Source: Oscheius sp. JU75 (Eukaryota; Nematoda; Chromadorea; Rhabditida; Rhabditidae). Taken from it: 64,000 bases of DNA. Both the position numbers and the translations under genes were made by a program. The first letter of the stretch is position 1; each line of letters starts with the position of its first letter. Of this stretch, positions 12,001-22,446 are shown piece after piece. Below the pieces are notes generated by a model. The model was given only the letters and a program-made list of their open reading frames with translations, was not told the DNA's origin and did not search any database. The stretch is taken from the NCBI GenBank assembly GCA_037178855.1, contig JASJZC010000007.1:2356001-2420000 (forward strand). Reading direction: 5' to 3'.

Positions 12001-15000
12001 AGACTGGTAGAAATGATAGAGATGGGCCTAGGCATAGACAAAACACTAGCGCTTAGTTTAGGAATAGAAAAACTGCTGGCGCTTGGCTTCGGGCTAGCAT
12101 GAATGACGGAATTGGGTTCCAAGCTACTGATACTTGGCTTTGGGCTAGCATGACCAGCTGACTTCTTCAGCAACTTTTTCTGGAAATTACAATATCAGAG
12201 AAAGTGAAAATTGGTTACCTCCATTTTCCTCTTTTTCTTCCTGGCCGCTTTCTCTTCTTCTTTCTCCCTCTGGATGGCCTTCTTCCTTTCACGTACCGCT
12301 ATTTTATTTTTTTGAATTTCCAACTTTCGGGCAGCTAGAGCGGCAGCACTTTGTAAACGAGCTCGAGCTTCCGGAGTGAGACTATCAAAGTTTTGTTCCT
12401 TTCTGCCTTCTTCGTTCTTCTTTTGTGTACTCTCATCTCGCTTGTCACCCTCTTCATCTATTTTCTTATTAAGTGTCTTCTCTTCTTTCTCACGACTATT
12501 CCACCCCTCTTTTCGTTTCTTCTCTCGCTTCTGCTTTACTTCTTCATGAGCTTGTCTCTCCTCTTCCAGCCTCTTTCGTTCTTGTTTCTTCTCCTTCTTC
12601 AGGCGTTTTCTTTCCTCTTCCTCGAGTCGTTCTTGCGCATCATTAGTACTTTTCGGCTCGCTGCGAGTGCTCTTCTGCTCTTCGTGAGATGAGTCGGATA
12701 GTCTAGCGTCAGCACTCTCTTCCTTCTGAGCTGTCGTTTGTCCTATCTTCCAACTAGAAAGGTTTCTAAAAGCCTTGTTTTTCGTAAGATCGCTGCCGAC
12801 AAGGCTCTCTGAGCTGGCCGTTGCGTCCGATTTAGTAGAAGCTTTATCGTTCGAACGACATTCGGTTAACCGCTTTTTGCTGTGAGTATTGACAAGTGCT
12901 CTTTCTCCTTCCGTGACCGGTTTAATCATCTGAAAGTGCATTGATATAGGCACGACCAATGATCAATACCTTTTCGCCTGCTGAATTTGATAATGCAGTT
13001 AAATGTTCCAAGCTGCTTCCTTTGCTAGTTGACATTCTATCTTGGGAAGGCGTGAGAGTTTCCGAAGATTTGTAATGACTGATGGCGGACTTTTCTTTTG
13101 AAGGTAAAAGTGAAGACATCGATTGGCTGAAAGACTTCAAACCGGAAGTACTCGGTAACTGGTAGTGGCTCGGCAATGTTTTCTCCTTGTGAAGACTACG
13201 CGTAGAGCTGGGCAGCCTTTTCATAGAAGGGCTGAGCAGATTGGATTTGGTAATTCTTGCATCTCCTATAGAGGTGGAACGCTGAAAGTCAATTGTGAGC
13301 TTTTCCCCACAGTAAGGCATCAATTTTTTGCATTAGTTGCAAGAAATTTCATAGACAATTTTCTAGTAATAGTTTGCAACTTATAAACATCTCACCTCTT
13401 TTTGCTTCTTCTCCACAGTCGGCCTTGATGACGGTTCAGAGTTATCATCGGAATCAAAAATGAATTCTCTGGACTTGTAAATCTTCTTTGACTTCTAAAA
13501 AACCAAACAAACTTCTAATAATAGCAATGTCAAAAACTAAAAGCTTACAAATCCTTACTTTTCGCGAGCTGCCAGTTGAGGTCGTTGAAAAACTAGCATC
13601 CTGGCAATAACTGTCTTCGGTGCTGATGACCAAAGATATGGTGTTTTTCACAGCTTTTGGAACAGATTCCGGTGCAGGCGGGACAACAAGTACTGGTCGA
13701 GAAGTTGATGGCTTGCTTGGTTCTTCAGGCTCACTCCGGGACTTTTCTGACGAGCTATCTTCGCTGCTTTCTGACAATCGCGATCTTCTGGGTTCTTTTA
13801 TAGGGGCAATTCTGGGCTTCACATTAGCAGCTCGAACAGGCTCCTCATCGTCCTAAACTCATGTGAAAGAAATAATGAAAACGGGTTACCGTAGTTCGTT
13901 CTTGACTGGAAATAGGCGACGGTGTGCTCCGGATCGGGAATTTCTTCGACGGTGCAGCACGCACCACGCGCTTCACTGCGACCACTTCTGGCGACCTGCT
14001 CCGTGTTCGTACTGCCAGAAAAGTTTCTTTGCCTCGTAGTACTGGTTTGGTCCCCATATTTGGGTACTTGTTGGCCTAAATTGGTAGTATTGCCTACGTT
14101 TAAAGTCCTGCTTACCTTTCCGGATCCCCTAGGTCTTCCAGGACCTCGTTTCGCTCCGCGCGTGAGTCCTCCTCGACTTCCTCGACCACGACCTCTTCCT
14201 GGGCGGCGTGTTTTCACAAAGTCTGGATCATTGTCGTCGTTGTCTTCTTCTGTTGTGCTCTGCAAGCTCGGCTGTGCAGAAAACTAAAATAAATCTAACC
14301 TCATCGCCGTAAAATGGCTTTGGCTTGCTCCCTTGGTCCTTTTCCTTATGCTTGCCCCATGCCGCCATGTCAGACCTTGTCATGACTGGATGGGTCTTGA
14401 GATGTGAAAGCTTCGGTTCCGGAAGAGCTTCCTTCACTGCGAGAACGGGTTTTGTTGCCGATTTTGACGTCGTCGGCTTCTCGACGACTGTTGGAATGAT
14501 CTTTGGCTTTTCCGACTGAACTTCTTCTTGAGGAGGTAACTGAGGAGATCCAATCTCTCCAAAAAAGTCAGGCATCTGAAACGTTGCTACCATTTGTTGC
14601 CTATCAGCAAACCGTAGAGGTTTGATGAGATGGCGATTGAATGGCTGAATTTGCAGGTTGTGTTACAGATGAGGCGAGTTTTGTGGTTGAGATCACGAAA
14701 TTATTAGCAGCGACGTAGTGATGACACAATGTTCTAACTTCCTCTTCACTGAGATTAGAAAAGGTAGAATGGTTGCGGACTCGCGAAGGCACGCTCGCGT
14801 CTAGTTCAAGCTGTAAAACAGAAATACAGAAGGAAAGTAAGAGAATAGTTACCACAAAGTAGTCTTTTCCCTTTAACTGGTCTAGCACAGCCAACAACGC
14901 TTTGCTCATTTCGACAGGGACCACAGCACTCAAGCCCTTTTTCAGCCTGCAAATCATTTGTACCATCGCCGCACTCATATATTCTTCATCTTCCATGTCA

Positions 15001-17276
15001 GCTACGCCTTTGATCTTCTGTTGCGATGTGACATCTGGCGGGACAAGCGGTACTGACGATTCCTGAAAGTTCTTTGTTTACAATTCGTACAAGTTTGCAA
15101 GAAAGATCAATAATTTTGGACACACTTTTACAATTGTCGAACTCGGCCTTGAAACAACTGGAGCCACGTACGGAGGCATTTGGGACGTCTCTTGTAGTTG
15201 CTCAACTTGAGGAGCAGGAGCAGTCTTGCTCTGAAGCAAATTAACGATTGCTGGATGCTTCTCCATCTGAGCCATCTGTTGGTTTGGACGCGTGTCTTGG
15301 TAGATGTTTAGATCAAAAGGCCGGTGCTGCTGAAGGTATTCATTTGACTGAATTACTCCTCTTTGCATTGCCTAAAATATATCTCGACAAGTTGTGCAGT
15401 TCTGAAACATACCATTCCGCATGATGGAGAGTTTTGATCATATTGAGAAGGCAGGCTGCCGTGCTTCTGCTCGAGATGCATGTACTGGGGCTGAAAAATG
15501 TATTTTTAGACAAAATGTGAGAACCTCGCCATAGCTGAAACCGGCGAATCGTAGTGAACCTGGGGCTGGCTCGAAGCTTGTCTGCTCATCACAGAAGTTA
15601 GACTCGGGTTCTGTGTTTGCAGGCTTGCCATAGGCTGGTAGTCGTGGCTGCTTTCAGACTGCTGATATGGGTGTATCTCGTTGAGCTCGTTGGCGATGTC
15701 CTGCTCTGTGATCTGTTTGAGTTCTGTTCGCGCTCGAAAGCTTTCGCTGAATATATCTAGGAAGGTGTCATCCTGATTTTCGCCAACAGAGTTATGCAAG
15801 TTGTTTTGCTTAGGCGGTGAAGGATGCTGGGATGATTCCGCCGAATGCGATGAGCAGGCGTGTGAAGTGATGACAGCAGGAGAGCTGTGCTCATGACCAA
15901 CGTGTTGACTGTTGTTAGACATCGGTTGATCCGTATACTGAGCGTATGGAAGAGGAGCTTGAGCTTGTCCAGTTGGATACTGCGGGTAGCCAGCAGACTG
16001 TACATCAGCTCCAGCATGCTGATGATAGATGTTCATGTTCATGTTATTTTGTTGAACAGTGCTATATCTTTCTCCTTGTTCCGTAGGCATGGCCATGTAG
16101 TTCATCTGGTTGTACTGCATCATTCCAGGCTGACCGTAGACATGGGGATGACTTGCTACATGGGTTCTACCCGGCATAGCATACCCGCGGCCAGCATGGG
16201 CGGAGTGCTCAGCCGTCATCTGGTTTCTGTTCATCTGGTAGTCCGGAGCAGCTCTTGTGTGGACATTTGAGGCAGCACCCCTCCCACGACCACGTCCAGA
16301 CCCAACTCCTCCACGTCCACGACCACGCTCAGCTGCTTTATGAGTCAGCTGCATTGAATGCATTGTCGGCTGCTGTCCAGAATACTCCGTAGACCTCATC
16401 ACAGCTGTTCCTGGCATATCAATCATTCCGAATTGTTGAGGCATTCTCATGTACTGCTGTCGATTAAACCGCTGAGGAAGAGGTATTCCAGACTGAGAAT
16501 GGGGCATCTGCTGGTACTGAATACCTTGATGCAAATGCTGCTGAGGCATCATTTGTGGAATCACTTGCTGTTGCATATGCTGTTGCTGCACGTACAGTGA
16601 TGCTGATTGCTGCATCTGCACATTGGCCTGTTTCTGTGTATTTCCACCCCGGCCACCACGTGTATCTTTTGCAGTATTCTGAAAATCCTATCTTACACAA
16701 AAAGCTTCAAATTCATACCTTTGGAACAGCACCGCGCGTGGTTTCTTGTGAGGCAATTTTCGAAAGATCGGTAAGAATTGGACTGAAGCCTCTCTGGCTC
16801 GACGGATCCATGACCAGACTCTCCAGCTCGTTCATAGCAGCGCAGCGAGAAGCCTGATTTTCGGTTTCAGTTTCAGCTTAAAACTAAAAGCTCACAGAGG
16901 CTGTTGCTGCAGTAATCGGATTCATCTGATGGTGGTTTTGCTGCATCTAAAACAGTTTTCTTTGAAAGAATTAAGTTATTAATAAGAAAGATGTTTCTAT
17001 ATCTACCTGAGTGTGCTGAGTGCCGGAAGTTCCATAGGCAATCTGTTGACTGTACATAGCTGCACTGTTCCACATAGATCCTCCGGCAATCTGTGGATTG
17101 TAACCAGGATTGTTGAGACCGGCCATAGATGGTGAGTACTGACTCTGTGTACCGGCCATTTGCCAATCCATAGTCATATTTGAATGGTTCATGTGAGAGG
17201 AACCAGGAGGAGCCTTAATAAAACAAATATATCAGTGCGAATTTAGATCGTTTACCTGGTTCCAGTTGTTGTCCAT
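3098..17276 (-). CDS. Giant (~4,000 aa) AT-hook/RGG nuclear protein
   Basis: I traced about 39-41 exons without a phase break, from ATG at 17274-17276 to TAG at 3098-3100. Nearly all introns are 35-50 nt; exceptions are 5621-5922 and 3359-3555. The largest exons are 15542-16678, 12219-12929, 9372-10448, 8158-8802, 7011-8106 and 4366-5258. In order the protein has: a Gln/Met-rich N-terminus; an RGG tract (near 16,300); an AT-hook (KRGPGRPRG, exon 14116-14271); a Ser/Pro repeat (SPKPS, exon 11763-12179); a Lys/Glu-rich coiled-coil stretch (exon 12219-12929); acidic EEEPVV-type repeats and a second AT-hook (RGRPRKHP, exon 9372-10448); a third AT-hook (RPRGRPRKNK, exon 5474-5620); and an acidic run before a folded C-terminus (exons 3977-4324, 3682-3939, 3556-3645). 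The end reads SKLPLPVYSWFHSRPGYPAN and closes at NLA. AT-hooks and RGG tracts imply a chromatin or nucleic-acid role. I cannot assign a family. The fragment NVGDEW faintly recalls the start of an ELM2 domain, but this is speculation. Two adjacent genes fused in my reading cannot be fully excluded, though no intergenic gap is visible. Confidence 0.8.
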
Positions 17277-17614
17277 ATCGATTGTATGTTTTGATTAGTT
17301 GTAATGTAAAGAACACCTGAAAAGGCAAAATTAAGGGGTTTATACGAAGAGACAGAAAGGCGTTACCGAGTCCCTCTGTTTGGCAATCAATTTGTTAGTC
17401 TCATTCGAAAAACGGCATCATGGTTAGGGGTTAGAGAGGACACAGTGCGGTGCAACATTATAGGGCCACCCAGTTTTTTTTTTTTGCATTCTGGCCTTTT
17501 AAGGTTTCGGGAGTAGCACCAGCGGATTCGGTGGTTTTCAAGTAGGTATGCTTCAGCAATTCGTTGACGCTCTTCTAGAAGTCGGGCTCTGAACAAAAAG
17601 CTGGATCGAAGCAG

Positions 17615-18156
17615 GAATGTGACCAACAACTACGTACACAATCCCGGAACCTATTCACCTTTACACCTTTTCCGATGAGAAAATTCAATTTGGATGGACC
17701 GGACGGTTTTGGCTACTATTGGAGAGACCTCAGGCTGATGCCCATGAGAAATTTTGGAAGGGGGTCATAGTCCGGGGTACTTTCTGCAACAATGAAGTGG
17801 TGGAGATGGAGTTCATTACGACCGGATTAAACTGCCAGACCTACCAGCAATTTTTGGATAAGTGCCTCCTACGCTTCTACTACCAGTCCAGCCAGCAGAA
17901 TCTACAGTTCATGCAAGGCAATGCCACGGTTCACACCTCCAAGGCGGATCTTGCTTGGCTCAAAGACGAATTGGTGGATACAATAGATTGGCCTGCACTC
18001 AGTCTCGATGTGAACGCGATTGGAAACTTTTGGGAAATGTTAGCCAGAAACGTCTACGCAAATGGAAAAGAGTACAACACTGTTGAGGAGCTTCAGCAAG
18101 TGATTTGCCACGAGTGGAGTGGAACCGAATGGACCCCAACTGAAGACGCTGGTTAG
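17615..18156 (+). pseudogene. Tc1/mariner transposase relic
   Basis: The frame reads TFSDEKIQFGW, then a catalytic-core-like stretch, and ends near 18156. It matches the C-terminal half of Tc1-type DDE transposases. The first Asp (FSDE) is kept. The second motif, normally QDNAPxH, reads MQGNATVH, so the Asp is lost. The third, normally SPDLNPIENLW, reads SLDVNAIGNFW, so the acidic residue is lost as well. The N-terminal DNA-binding half is not recognisable upstream. This is a dead element lying a few hundred bases upstream of the giant gene. Clear terminal inverted repeats were not found. Confidence 0.75.
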
Positions 18157-19553
18157 ATCAATGCCGAGTCGTATTTATGAGTGTTTTCAGAGAAATGGTG
18201 GTGTTACCCATTATTAGATCTCTTCTGAGTCATTTAATAAACTTTTTTAAAACTTCGCTGAGTTTATTTTCGTATATTTTTTTTTAATTGACATTAGTGC
18301 CCTGCTTTTGTGGGATGGCCTCATTATTCCAAACAGAGATATCGATTTTTGCGGGATTGGGAATATAAACGCAAGATAACACAGTGATAATATCAGTGTC
18401 AATACTGTTCAAGTAACAGGCGAACAAATGTGATTCAAGAAGTGCTGTCTAACGGGGAATTGTTGGATGTGAAAGCAAAGAAAGTGAAATAGTTAATCTT
18501 TAGGTCAAATGATTTTAAAACGGTTTGATACAGGGAGCCAATAAGATGAAAGGTGATTGTTTCTAGATCATATTGCGGAAAAAGTTGCTGAAAAGCAGAT
18601 TTTAGGACACTTTAAATCAGAGACTTGTACGACTTTCAAAAAGGACAATATACCAGTACTGCAAGAAATGATGTTCCCAGGTCTAATCGCGCGCTAACAC
18701 CGTTTGGACAAGAGGAATAGTGTTATCCACCAAAGATTTCAATTACAAGGCAGTGAAAATGAAAAAAAAAACAAAAGAAAGAATGAAAGTCTTGGGTGTA
18801 TTATCGGTTAGGATAGAACATAAAAGGAAAAAACGGCCTTTCATGCTTCCAACTTTCGTTTCAAGTTTTTATTTGAGACTGACTAGAACAATACTCCTAT
18901 CGTACAAAAAAGTGCACGAAACACTGAAGTGTTTCAGCTGAAACAACTTCAAGAATGTGGGCGCTACAGTAGGAACAGTTATCGAATGGGGCCACGCGCT
19001 CCGGCGGCCTTGAATGAATCAGCGAGCGGTCTGCGAGCGGTCGAGAGCACTAATTAGCTCTGTAGGACGATGTAAGAAAGTGACAGATACAAAAGTTCAT
19101 AAAAAACAAAGTAGGAATCAATTAGCAAAAACATAAAAGTAAAGGAGGTGAGAGTTTCTGCCCGATGCGACCGCGGCTCATGATAGTAAACCCGCATGTG
19201 TCTTGATGCGAAAACACCTAGCTGCACTCTGTGTTCAGAATTTGGGCAAATTGAAGGCGTGCAATAAAGAGAAACAGGCGGTTTTGCTTAGCATTGCTTA
19301 TAGAGCAGTTTGGAACCAAACTACCAGAGCGCACGTGAACCAAACTGCTGGAATCAAGACACTTACAAATCCAAAGACGGTCACAAGATAAATATCCTGA
19401 ATGAGGAACTTTTATTGGTATCTTCCCAAAGAGCCCCTCTTTTATTGGTGTTGGTCAGATGAGAGAAAAGAAACATATTCTCGAGATTGTGAAACAAATG
19501 CATACTACATTTTCGTTCGACACGCATCGTTGTAAAGACGGTGAAAAAGAGCA
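18157..19553. other. Intergenic, no gene recognised
   Basis: I see no supported coding exon on either strand. The stretch runs up to the first SL-RNA-like unit. Confidence 0.5.
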
Positions 19554-19659
19554 GATCCATAGGATAAACGTACTAAGGTATTCTGACCATAGCTAGACTA
19601 TGTGTTATTGACCAAAATTCTTGAATCAGCCTCCGCGGGGTCAACCGTGAAGGCGACAA
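19554..19659 (+). ncRNA. Spliced-leader-RNA-like gene, copy 1
   Basis: This unit aligns with 20077-20180. A candidate 24-nt exon (19554-19577) ends in AAG and is followed by a GT donor, GTATTCTGACC. An internal hairpin CATAG-CTAGA-CTATG follows, then an Sm-like site (near 19614-19624, degenerate here). A 3' hairpin closes the unit, with arms GCCTCCGCGG and CCGTGAAGGC (19629-19654). Exon plus donor, Sm site and 3' stem-loop within about 105 nt is the layout of nematode SL RNAs. The degenerate Sm site suggests this copy may be weak or inactive. Confidence 0.5.
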
Positions 19660-19785
19660 ACCTTATTAAACGACAAACATTACTTATCCAATAATTGTCC
19701 GAGGAATTTGCTAGTGACATCTACCCATTTGGCATCAAAGATTTCCAACGACAGTTAGAAAACTTCAAGTATTCTGGACAAACGT

Positions 19786-19905
19786 TGTTCTAGAGCGCGT
19801 TCAATGGAATCTAAAGTTGCCCATAACTTCTGGACAATATAGCCTGCTCACTTTCGTTTCATGGTCAAGAACCGGCGGACACCATTGCATTTTAGTAGTA
19901 GACAA
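19786..19905 (+). repeat. Dispersed repeat copy 1 (CGGACACCATTGC tail)
   Basis: The copy ends with CGGCGGACACCATTGCATTT followed by TAGTAGTAGAC, matching the tails at 22190, 23778, 37947 and 62284. It also shares the internal CTTCTGGACAA and TTTCGTTTCATGGTC segments with the copy near 37,900. The left end is approximate. Confidence 0.6.
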
Positions 19906-20076
19906 GGTAGTAAAATGTTGAACCTTTGTAACAGTTTGAATTGAATTAGTTTGTTAATTGACACATACGTGAATGCGCCTCTGCGACTTGTCTCCCAGAA
20001 AATCGGGGCCGCTCCCATACGATCTCGATCACCAGAGCAATAGAATACCCCGCCATGTCTATTGGTCGTCGGTTCT

Positions 20077-20180
20077 GACCCAACATATAAAAGTAAGAAG
20101 GTATTCTGACCATAGCTAGACTGTGTCGATTACCAATATTTTTGGATCTGCCTTCACGGGGTCAACCGTGAAGGCGACAA
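20077..20180 (+). ncRNA. Spliced-leader-RNA-like gene, copy 2
   Basis: This is the better-preserved copy. The candidate exon is 20077-20100 (24 nt, ending AGAAG), followed by the donor GTATTCTGACC at 20101. The internal hairpin reads CATAG-CTAGA-CTGTG, one G.U pair replacing the A-U pair of copy 1. A good Sm-binding site, AATATTTTTGG, lies at 20135-20145. A perfect 10-bp terminal hairpin (GCCTTCACGG, loop GGTCAA, CCGTGAAGGC) lies at 20150-20175. The exon is about two-thirds identical to that of copy 1, while the intron-like part is much closer. This fits two spliced-leader RNA genes with different leaders. A divergent U-snRNA is the alternative. Confidence 0.6.
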
Positions 20181-20195
20181 GCTTTACTTTTCTTT

Positions 20196-21671
20196 TTGAT
20201 CGATGAATTTTTAATGTTTCATTCTTCATTGACGTCCACAAAGTGTCTGTCGGTCATTTATCTCTTCTGTCTGTGTTCGTTTGAGCTACAATCGTTCATC
20301 TTTTTACCTATATTCAATCTTCTCGCCAGACAGAGCTCGATTCTTTGGTCGAATCGTTTAAAAGGCCTTCTCCAAACGATTCGTGTAGAGATGTTTCTAC
20401 TACAATTGATAATGTGTGATTATTTGTCATTTCTAACAGAAGCAAGTAAAGCATCAAGCAGTAAGATGCTATTTTTTCCTACTTTCAGGCCCAAATAATT
20501 ATAAAGAATGGAGCTAAGCGGAACATCAAGGTTGGAGTTTAATAGATGAGCTTAGCTAGCCACTGTTTTTTGAATAACGTACATTTTCGGATCTTTTAGG
20601 AGGTCTCACAGCTTATCAGCCTCTATGTATTGACATCTCGACTACTGAACAAGTCACCACATCGACTGCTCCTAGTACTGCTAATAATTCTGTTCCAACA
20701 GCTGGCAAAGTCTATGAACAATGTTCAGATCGTTTACGTTTACGTTACTATGATAAGCGACCATACGATACTTTGTACTACTTTTGGTGAAGACAGAACT
20801 TTCCAGACTCGGCCGAAGAAGATCGTCAAGCTCTGTTCTTGAAGATGAGGTTAAAGAGGAAGATGACCGCCAAAACCACACAACAGAATCAGAAGGTGGG
20901 TCGTTGTCATAATGTGTAGTAAAACAAACAAGCTCTGTCCTGCTGTTCTCTCTAGATCTTTTAGGGGCTCTCTCTCGACAGCTATCTGGTCCCAATGGAA
21001 GAAGAACTTATTTACACCACCAATGATCATGTCAGTGTATGTCTAGCTCAAGCTTTTGTCAAGAGGCCTGCTATTTTGTAATTTGTTTGTTATACAGGTT
21101 AGGAAGTTTGTCTGGACTGGAAGTTGATGAACATTGCAAAAACTTTGATTCGAGAGCAGTAGCAGTATTACCTTTGACAGCAGAAGAACAAGATTTTTTT
21201 ATTGCAGATTTTTCGGGCTCACACACCCGAATCAAGTGTTTTCAGTTCTGTTCTTTGGCAGTATGGAAGATTCTCGTCTAGGAATCAGCCAAGCTCTTAT
21301 TAAGAAGGCCCAATGCAAAAGTGACATTCGGTTTTGCAGACCCGAGCGAGAAGTGCGGAGCATAATGTGCTTCACGGTAACAGTTTCTGTTTGTTATGAT
21401 TATCTCTTATATGGCTCGAAGTTGTGTTCCGAGCTGCGTGCTGGGTATGATTCCAGCTGAAACCAACTACCTGCCCGCAGCTGTTGTACCCACATGTGTA
21501 ACACCGGCGCATTTCGCAAGAATTGAAAAATTGCTTCAGAGAAAAGATCATAAAGGGATTATCTTGATTACAGAGGCTTTCCGTAAAATCATCAATCACC
21601 GGCCGAATTTCAGACGAACAGGCGGAGTCACAAATAAACAACTGGCTTTTGATATTTTGCATCACAGCTAA
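20196..21671 (+). CDS. Unresolved multi-exon gene
   Basis: Several stretches look coding but I could not join them with certainty. One exon-like stretch near 20316-20415 reads SSRQTELDSLVESFKRPSP. Another at about 20600-20790 is Ser/Thr-rich (EQVTTSTAPSTANNSVPTAG). A third near 20803-20896 is basic then acidic (RRRSSSSVLEDEVKEEDD). A fourth, near 21237-21376, reads QVFSVLFFGSMEDSRLGISQ. The last, after an ATTCCAG acceptor near 21460, ends with TAA near 21671 and contains KGIILITEAF. These could belong to one protein or to a decayed gene. I do not recognise a family. It begins just after the second SL-RNA-like unit. Confidence 0.3.
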
Positions 21672-21970
21672 CGAAGAAATCACTGCAGATTCTTCTCTTC
21701 AGCAAAACCTGTAACTTTTCTTTTTAATGGAACCTCATATATGTGTAAACTCCGGAAAACAAGGACGAACTTTTGCACTCTGACCAAACAACACACGTTG
21801 GGTATGGGCGGACGTTGCAAGAGGTTAAAAAATGTTGCTACGCAGCTGATCCTTTTGCATGTTATCTTAACGAGTCAAAATTGACTTGCTTTTTGGTAGC
21901 TTTTCTTCATCAATCACAAAGGAAGAAGTGATTTAAAAATTTATTGTTTGATTTCCTACGACTTTAAAGT

Positions 21971-22199
21971 TTGACCAGCAGCCTACGGCTGCTTCGCAGT
22001 CGTTTGGACTTAAATTAGGTTTCTACCAAAAATTGGGCGAGATTCCTCTACAGCACACAACTGACTTGCCACCTAATTGCCAATAATTCTAGACTTGCCA
22101 TCTTTGCTTCGTGGCCTCGGACAAACAAACAGACATACAAACACACAGAGTCAACCACAGACACCATTGCGCTTTCATAGTTTAGATATTTGGTTTTCA
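21971..22199 (+). repeat. Dispersed repeat copy 2, flanked by 13-bp direct repeats
   Basis: The element ends in ACACCATTGCGCTTTCATAG and is preceded by a CGGACAAACAAACAGAC-type tract. The block is bordered by perfect 13-bp direct repeats, ACGACTTTAAAGT, at 21958-21970 and 22200-22212. They look like a target-site duplication. A duplication of that length fits retroposition better than a cut-and-paste DNA transposon. Confidence 0.65.
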
Positions 22200-22446
22200 A
22201 CGACTTTAAAGTCGTTTTCCTCCCCTCATAGTATTGCGATTGAGTCAATGATTCCAGTAATTTATAGATTGAACAGTCAACGATTTGAGTAATCTGCTTA
22301 GTGTGATTCATCTTTAATTTACATCTTTTCGGAACACTCATACTTGCTTCTGCCAAAGGCCAGTCTACTTCTAACTTTCTTGCACGTTATGGAACTATAA
22401 ACCTTTTTTAGCCCGTTAAACCCTTGAAGAAAACTTACGAAGAAAC

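Noticed and set aside
15887-16600. His/Leu-rich plus-strand frames
   Set aside because: They are antisense to the Gln/Met-rich exon 15542-16678.
17387-17629. Minus-strand 80-codon frame upstream of the giant gene
   Set aside because: It lies in the flank of the transposase relic, has no domain, and its frame does not connect to any neighbouring exon.
21408-21671. Resemblance to phosphofructokinase C-terminus
   Set aside because: Only short motif-like matches (KGIILITEAF) were seen; not enough to name a family.
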